Shown one piece after another: positions 17,197-21,422 of a DNA stretch of 21,422 nt. Every line of letters starts with the position of its first letter. Positions within the stretch are counted from its first letter, which is position 1. A model generated the notes under the pieces. It made no database searches. It was not told the DNA's origin and saw only the letters and a program-made list of their open reading frames with translations. The stretch spans positions 1 to 21,422 of the forward strand of contig JWZX01000620.1 of the NCBI GenBank assembly GCA_001275005.1. Reading direction: 5' to 3'. Source of the DNA: Chrysochromulina tobinii (taxonomy: Eukaryota > Haptophyta > Prymnesiales > Chrysochromulinaceae). The position numbers and the translations under genes were made by a program.

Positions 17197-17510
17197 TAGG
17201 GCGACAGCAACCGCTGCCATCCACCTTGTGGGAAGTACGGCAATTGTCTCACGATGGCTACGCTTGGACTTCATGTTTGGCCATGGACTTGCACACATGC
17301 CTCTGTGACTCTGTGACTCTGCGTTTTCATACGTATCATCAGTGTGGCGCTCACTGGCTTTGTTCGACATGGTCATGCATGTCATGCGCTCATCTCATGC
17401 TTGTGGGGCCGTGAACCTGTTCACGTCGCTAATCCACTACACGCCTTCGGATACATGTACATGGCGGGGTTCGTACATGTGCAAGCTCTTTAGTGTCGCC
17501 ATTTCCCAGA

Positions 17511-17565
17511 CTTGACTTGACTTGACTTGACTTGACTTGACTTGACTTGACTTGCCTTGACTTGT
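17511..17565 (+). repeat. CTTGA pentanucleotide array
   Basis: Eleven units: eight perfect CTTGA copies (17511-17550), then CTTGC, CTTGA and CTTGT. It lies 115 bases upstream of the DUF393 ATG, oriented as CTTGA on that gene's sense strand. Confidence 0.95.
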
Positions 17566-17679
17566 TCCCAGACTTTTCCCGAAACGTGAACCGCCTCTCA
17601 CGTGAAAGTGTTGTTCGTCGCGGACGAGGCGTGGCCCGCGAGCCGCCCGTGCGTTTTTCGTGCTGCCAACAGTGCGAAT

Positions 17680-18237
17680 ATGCTTGCACGGGCTCTGGCT
17701 GTCACTTTCATCGCAGCAGTGCCACATCGTGCTCTTCGCACGACGACGCCATTATTGGCAGTCACTGGCCCTCTCTCAGGCCCCATGCCTCCTGGCTTTG
17801 AATTGCCCGCCGGCCGCTCTGGCATCATTTTGTTCGATGGGGTGTGCAACTTCTGCAACCGGTGGGTGAGTTTCGTGCTCGACAACGACCCCGAAGGTTT
17901 ATTCGCCTTTGCCTCCTTACAGTCCGACACCGGACGCAGCCTCCTGCAAAAGTGCGGACGAGAGGGATCAGATCTGTCAACTTTTGTAGTCATCGATGAG
18001 GATGGCTTCCACACTCAGAGTTCTGCCGCACTGCGTGTGGCCGCGACCCTGCGGAAGCCAGCACTCAACGTGGTCGCGGCCGCGTTCACACCGCTCCCGC
18101 TTCCCTTGCGGGACAGCGTGTACCGGCTAGTGGCGGAGAATCGATACAGCATTCTGGGCAAGGACGAGAGCGGTGGACCAGAGAGCTGCAAGCTCCGTGC
18201 CGATCTCGCACTGGTAGCGGAGCGCTTCCTCGGGTAA
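17680..18237 (+). CDS. DCC family (DUF393) thiol-disulfide oxidoreductase-like protein
   Basis: 185 aa from the first ATG in the open frame; the frame is open from 17602 but without an earlier ATG. The signature of the family is LFDGVCNFCNRWV (51-63), which contains D-x2-C-x2-C, followed by a thioredoxin-like pattern: FAFASLQSDTGRSLL, STFVVIDEDGFHTQSSAALRV, a Pro-rich PLPLPLRDSVYRLVAENRY helix and a C-terminal ending in a short helix. Family members are predicted redox proteins without a settled substrate. Residues 1-36 (MLARALAVTFIAAVPHRALR and onward) are hydrophobic and Arg-containing with no acidic residues, which fits an organelle targeting peptide, plastid or mitochondrial. The length matches a single-domain member plus presequence. 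Confidence 0.82.
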   Translation: MLARALAVTFIAAVPHRALRTTTPLLAVTGPLSGPMPPGFELPAGRSGIILFDGVCNFCNRWVSFVLDNDPEGLFAFASLQSDTGRSLLQKCGREGSDLSTFVVIDEDGFHTQSSAALRVAATLRKPALNVVAAAFTPLPLPLRDSVYRLVAENRYSILGKDESGGPESCKLRADLALVAERFLG

Positions 18238-18719
18238 GAAGAAAACGTGTGCATACTCGGCTGCTAGGGGCACGTGGAGGAAGCGAAAGTCGGACATCGT
18301 GTCGTGTAATTTCAATATCGCCCACGGGCCGGCAAGGGTCCGTCCGGTCTGATGCGACGGTACCAAGTGCGTAAACGCGCAGAAAGGCGCCAAGTGTTAC
18401 TCACTTTTTAAAATAGTATACACCTCCGGTGGCAACCACAAAAAGTCCACAGACGTCCACAATCCCCTTGCCCGCTCGCGCGCGACGCGACCCGCTGCCG
18501 CGGTCGGGCCGGGGACGCGCCGCTCCTGGTCCTGGTGCGCCCAGTACCGCCACGCGCACACCTGCGCGTCTCCTCTTCATGCCGTGCGCAATGGAACGCG
18601 GAGAGCCGAGGACAAGCCGTCCCTAATGGACAATCTGGCCACGACTATGCAGCCATCAGCATCTTCCGTCATTGCCGGTGAAGCACGTTGTGCTTCAGCG
18701 GGAGGGCATCAGAGGAGAG
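18238..18719. other. Convergent intergenic interval
   Basis: About 480 bases between the 3' ends of the DUF393 gene (plus) and the exonuclease gene (minus). It contains an AT-rich patch TTTTTAAAATAGTATACA (18405-18422), a GC-rich block (18475-18560) and a stem-loop next to the exonuclease stop. No coding potential was recognised. Confidence 0.45.
18679..18697 (-). other. Stem-loop just downstream of the exonuclease gene
   Basis: Perfect 8-base stem TGAAGCAC / GTGCTTCA with a 3-base loop, 23-41 bases beyond the exonuclease stop codon on the minus strand. A 3' UTR or transcript-end role is possible. Confidence 0.4.
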
Positions 18720-19949
18720 CTATAGCGTCTTCTTACCGCTCCGCCGCTTGCGCTTGCGGCTCGCCTCGGAGGACGGCGCGATCTGCTGATGCACAACGCG
18801 CTCGGCCGTTGGCATCGCAGTGCTCGCCGCGTGCACTCCACCGTCGCCAGATCGGCCCGGATGTGAAACGGCGAGGGCCACCGCTAGGGAGGCGGTGCCA
18901 TTTCGCCCCCCGCACAGCAGTTGGTGCTGGTCACCACACCAGCGTGCCAGCCCGCCTTGAGCGCCGCCGCGGCTGTGTAAGGCATGCATGCACATCGCGA
19001 TCCACACGCTGCTGTACGCATCGAGCGCCGCATATCGTTGCTGCTGCGCGGTCAGAGGCCGTCGCTCCCAATTGGACCGCGAGACCGATTTGGGCTTCGT
19101 CAACTCATAGCCGCATGCCAACGCAAGCCCGGCGAGCCCGGGGCGAACCTTCTCACCTGGGCTGAGCGCGGGAAAGACGAAGCCCTCGCACGTCTGCAGC
19201 CGCGTCGCCACCCTGCCTATCTCGAGGATCGGGTGGCAGCTCAACCCACAATCGGACTGCAGCTTTAGGGCGTCCTCGGCAACACCACAGCCCACCTTCC
19301 ACACGTCCGGGTTTCCGAGCAGCCTCGCGAGCGTCGGCGGCAGCCGAGCGAGGTGGCGCACCGGCACGAGCACGCACCGCGTGCGCGACGCGACCTGCAC
19401 GAGCGCGATGCGATTGCGCGGCGCGCCGCTCACAAACGTTGGGCGCCACTCGACGTCGACGCCTAGGACGGGCTCGTTGACCAGAGGCTGCAGTTGCCGT
19501 TCGATAGAGTCCAAGTCATACTGCAGCTCCCATGGAGGCGGTACAAAGGCAGGCAAAGCATTCGAACGGGCTTCGTTGAGCCGCTGAGGTGGCTCAAGGT
19601 TTAGGTCGAGCGCTGGGATGGCCTCGGTGGTGGCCATCGCTTGCAACCGAGGCGATTGCCTAGTCTGCGCCGCCGGTAAGGCAGCTGCCTTTGCCTTCTT
19701 GGCCGCCTTCTTGGCCGCCTTCTTGGCCGCCTTCTCCTCCTTGGTCAGTGTCTTCTTCTGGTCCTCTTGCGGATTGAGGCTGGCGGCGGCGCCTTCCTCT
19801 TGTTGTGTTGTACATCCACTGGCACGGGACGGGAGTATTAGTGACGGCATCAGCGCTAGCCGGCTGAGTCGACGCTGATTGAGCTTTTCCTTGCGCTTCT
19901 GCAGCTTGCGCTTGCGTACGCCAGCACCCTCGCGACGAGCTGGCGGCAT
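18720..19949 (-). CDS. DEDDy-type 3'-5' exonuclease (WRN/RNase D-like)
   Basis: 409 aa from ATG 19949. The exonuclease domain spans about 145-325: VLGVDVEWRP gives Exo I (Asp165, Glu167), KVGCGVAEDALKLQ gives Exo II (Asp226), and RYAALDAYSSV gives Exo III with the Tyr306 and Asp310 of the DEDDy subclass. GLAGLALACGYELTKPKSVSRSNWERRPLT is the usual segment before Exo III. Such enzymes remove 3' nucleotides from DNA or RNA with two metal ions; the substrate is not predictable here. No helicase or HRDC domain follows. The N-terminus is basic (KRKLQKRKEKLNQRR) with a KAAK repeat (73-87), and the C-terminus ends RKRKRRSGKK, so a nuclear or nucleolar location is likely. ACTAATACTCCC near 19834-19845 resembles a branch point, so an intron in the N-terminal region is possible. 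The gene is divergent from the MSS51-like gene. Confidence 0.85.
   Translation of the reverse strand: MPPARREGAGVRKRKLQKRKEKLNQRRLSRLALMPSLILPSRASGCTTQQEEGAAASLNPQEDQKKTLTKEEKAAKKAAKKAAKKAKAAALPAAQTRQSPRLQAMATTEAIPALDLNLEPPQRLNEARSNALPAFVPPPWELQYDLDSIERQLQPLVNEPVLGVDVEWRPTFVSGAPRNRIALVQVASRTRCVLVPVRHLARLPPTLARLLGNPDVWKVGCGVAEDALKLQSDCGLSCHPILEIGRVATRLQTCEGFVFPALSPGEKVRPGLAGLALACGYELTKPKSVSRSNWERRPLTAQQQRYAALDAYSSVWIAMCMHALHSRGGAQGGLARWCGDQHQLLCGGRNGTASLAVALAVSHPGRSGDGGVHAASTAMPTAERVVHQQIAPSSEASRKRKRRSGKKTL
19693..19735 (-). repeat. 12-base coding repeat (KAAK)
   Basis: Three tandem copies of TTCTTGGCCGCC on the plus strand, plus a partial copy. It encodes repeated Lys-Ala-Ala-Lys in the exonuclease N-terminal extension. 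Confidence 0.85.
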
Positions 19950-20161
19950 CGCGCTGCACAATGGCGCGTCGCCGTTTCAAAAGGACCAAATTCCGCACTC
20001 GGCAAAGAGGGAATCGTACAGATTCAGATTCTGCACGTCAAGCCCTGCATCATAATGTAGCCGCATTCACACATCATCGCGAGCCGCTTCGGCTTTTATT
20101 TGCGCGACGTCAAGGGGCTGGGCGACGTCGACCTCTCTCGACTCTCTCCACTCTCAAGAAT
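19950..20161. promoter_or_regulatory. Divergent promoter region between exonuclease and MSS51-like genes
   Basis: 212 bases between the preferred ATGs. An in-frame ATG at 19961 for the plus-strand gene would leave only 11 bases, so 20162 is preferred. The spacing then matches the other divergent pairs. Confidence 0.4.
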
Positions 20162-21205
20162 ATGGCTTTGACAGGATATCACCACGCGCACCCTACTCGT
20201 TCGCATCGTGCCCGCATCGCCAAGCGGCGACGTGCATATGCGCGCAAAAGACTGAAGCAGCAGCGTAGTCAGAAGCAGCTGGCGCAAGACCTTGCTGCGT
20301 GGCAAGATCTCGCCGCCCGGAGGCGTGCGCTTGCACACGCGGCTGCAGAGCGCGGCGAATCGTGGGAAGCACAAGCCGCTGCTCAAGGGCTGCCCATCGA
20401 CGAGCAAGCGTTTGCCCTGCATCGTCGCTGCGCAGCCTTAATTGCTGACAAGGGCTTGAGACGTGGGGTGCCTTCGTGGACACGCAAGGTGAGCATTGGG
20501 CCCATCTCTGGGTGGCATGCATATGAGCAAGCGGCGCAGATGCCCAAAGGGTCCGCGTTACGCGCCGTGGTGAGCGATAGCCTTTCGTTTCCGCTCACCG
20601 CCGCGCATGCTGCCCACATCGCGGGCGTCACCGCCGACGCGCACGGCCGCCTGTCGCTGCTCGTGCTTGGGCCCGAGGTCGGTTCCGAGCTGAGCGGGCG
20701 CTCGAAATGGGCTGAGCTTCTCGACGGCCATGGCCTCGGAGCCACGGAGCTGTGCGTCTGCTTTTGCGGGCCGCGCGTCCCGACCTCTCTCGACGGTGCC
20801 GAGCGGCGGGTATTGATCCCGTCGGGGGTGCTTCGCTTCGCCTTTCTGCGCGGCGTGTGGCACGACCCGCGCGTGCAGGCGCGCGTGCCGCTGGTCCACA
20901 GCGCGCCGCAGCTGGCGCTCGCGTTCAACTCCGGCCTCGCCGACTATGCGGCGGGCTGGCTGCCCACGATGCGAGCGCTGTTTTGGGCGCGTGGCATTCC
21001 CCTTGCGTGCACAAGCTATCACGCGCCAGAGGCAGAGTTGGACGCACGCACGCTCGCTGTCTCGATGCGCGTGCCGCTCCACCGCATGAAGTGCGGGCCC
21101 AACCCGTTCGCCTCTCGCCTGCCGCACCTTGATGAACTCGCTCCTGGGCTCACGTACACTGCCAACGCTTTCCTCACTGTCTGCCTGCCGCCGGCTGCCA
21201 GCTAG
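20162..21205 (+). CDS. MSS51 C-terminal-domain protein without a MYND zinc finger
   Basis: 347 aa from ATG 20162 (414 aa from 19961). The C-terminal 180 residues follow the pattern of the mitochondrial splicing suppressor 51-like C-terminal domain: SDSLSFPLTAAHAAHIAG, LSLLVLGPEVGSEL, KWAELLDGHGLGATELCVCFCGPRVP, then PQLALAFNSGLADYAAGWLPTM, IPLACTSYHAPEAELDA and GPNPFASRLPH. Proteins with this domain usually carry an N-terminal MYND zinc finger. None is visible here, because the N-terminal 100 residues are Arg/Lys/Gln-rich helix with no Cys cluster. The molecular role of the domain is unclear; yeast Mss51 is a mitochondrial COX1 translation factor. If 19961 is used, the extra 67 residues are Arg-rich and acid-poor, like a mitochondrial presequence. 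Confidence 0.75.
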   Translation: MALTGYHHAHPTRSHRARIAKRRRAYARKRLKQQRSQKQLAQDLAAWQDLAARRRALAHAAAERGESWEAQAAAQGLPIDEQAFALHRRCAALIADKGLRRGVPSWTRKVSIGPISGWHAYEQAAQMPKGSALRAVVSDSLSFPLTAAHAAHIAGVTADAHGRLSLLVLGPEVGSELSGRSKWAELLDGHGLGATELCVCFCGPRVPTSLDGAERRVLIPSGVLRFAFLRGVWHDPRVQARVPLVHSAPQLALAFNSGLADYAAGWLPTMRALFWARGIPLACTSYHAPEAELDARTLAVSMRVPLHRMKCGPNPFASRLPHLDELAPGLTYTANAFLTVCLPPAAS

Positions 21206-21422
21206 CTCCCAGCTGTATTGTTCAAGCTGTATGGGGCGGGGCCCGCGCGGGGCGGCTGAGATCGTATTTTTGTGATGGATTATGAATGGATTATGGTCTG
21301 TGGGGAGGTATAAGTCACACTTTTCATCCATCCCCTCATAGATCCCGAGTGAGAGGGTCCCGCCCTGGACCCTCTGGGGGTCCGGCTGGACCCCTGGACC
21401 CTCTGGACCCTCCTCTGGACCC
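21206..21422. other. Right-edge non-coding interval
   Basis: After the MSS51-like stop: a GC-rich block with GGGGCCCGCGCGGGG (about 21237-21252), a direct repeat ATGGATTATG (about 21274-21295), then the GGACCC repeat described separately. No gene was seen before the edge. Confidence 0.4.
21352..21422 (+). repeat. CTGGACCCT-type tandem repeat with a hairpin at its start
   Basis: The first unit is an inverted repeat: AGAGGGTCC (21352-21360), loop CGCCCT, GGACCCTCT (21367-21375). Several degenerate CTGGACCC(T) units then continue to the window edge, so the full array length is unknown. Confidence 0.8.

Larger units (their letters stand above)
17128..17679. promoter_or_regulatory. Spacer and 5' region of the DCC/DUF393 gene
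   Basis: About 550 bases. It holds a stem-loop about 49 bases after the dehydroquinate synthase stop (17176-17196), a CTGTGACTCTGTGACTCTG direct repeat at about 17304-17321, TACATG motifs (17454-17466 and 17473-17479), and the CTTGA array. No gene was seen. Confidence 0.4.

Noticed and set aside
16039-17385. 448-codon minus-strand frame opposite dehydroquinate synthase
   Set aside because: His/Arg/Leu-rich antisense shadow; every catalytic motif is on the plus strand.
17602-17679. GTG start for the DUF393 gene
   Set aside because: The first ATG is at 17680 and gives a sensible targeting peptide; the upstream codons are merely open.

Overview
The window looks like nuclear DNA of a GC-rich, compact, unicellular eukaryote, most likely a flagellated alga or related protist (a haptophyte-like organism would fit, but no marker settles this). 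Reasons: eukaryote-only genes (COG7, a SPATA4-type calponin-homology protein, a DHHC-family membrane protein), a few short GT-AG introns that restore reading frames, no Shine-Dalgarno spacing or operons, and many microsatellites. Thirteen protein genes are supported. No rRNA, tRNA, CRISPR array or transposase was seen.

Left part (1-5189): three minus-strand genes and one plus-strand gene. They are an ADP-ribosyltransferase-domain protein cut by the left edge (one 101-base intron), a short protein ending in what looks like the C-terminal tail of an O-GlcNAc transferase without the catalytic part, an EF-hand protein with an N-terminal membrane segment, and, divergently, an ankyrin-repeat protein with a C-terminal membrane segment. 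A gene-poor stretch follows (5190-6069).

Middle (6070-14481): a coiled-coil protein (minus) sits head to head with a 793-residue SPATA4-type CH-domain protein (plus), followed by COG7 of the Golgi tethering complex and a two-exon DHHC-family protein whose DHHC motif reads QHWD. The last is a likely pseudoenzyme.

Right part (14482-21422): a small spliced gene of unknown function (minus) head to head with an arom-type 3-dehydroquinate synthase (plus), a DCC/DUF393 thiol-oxidoreductase-like protein (plus), a DEDDy 3'-5' exonuclease (minus) head to head with an MSS51 C-terminal-domain protein (plus), and a repeat-rich right edge.

The genes do not form one pathway; they are housekeeping, flagellar, trafficking and signalling genes. 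Organisation is the shared theme: four divergent pairs have start codons only 202-231 bases apart, which suggests bidirectional promoters. CTTGA direct repeats lie just upstream of four genes in the same orientation relative to the gene, and TACATG(TA) motifs recur in three of the intergenic regions. The most notable single loci are the DHHC-less palmitoyltransferase relative and the orphan O-GlcNAc-transferase tail.
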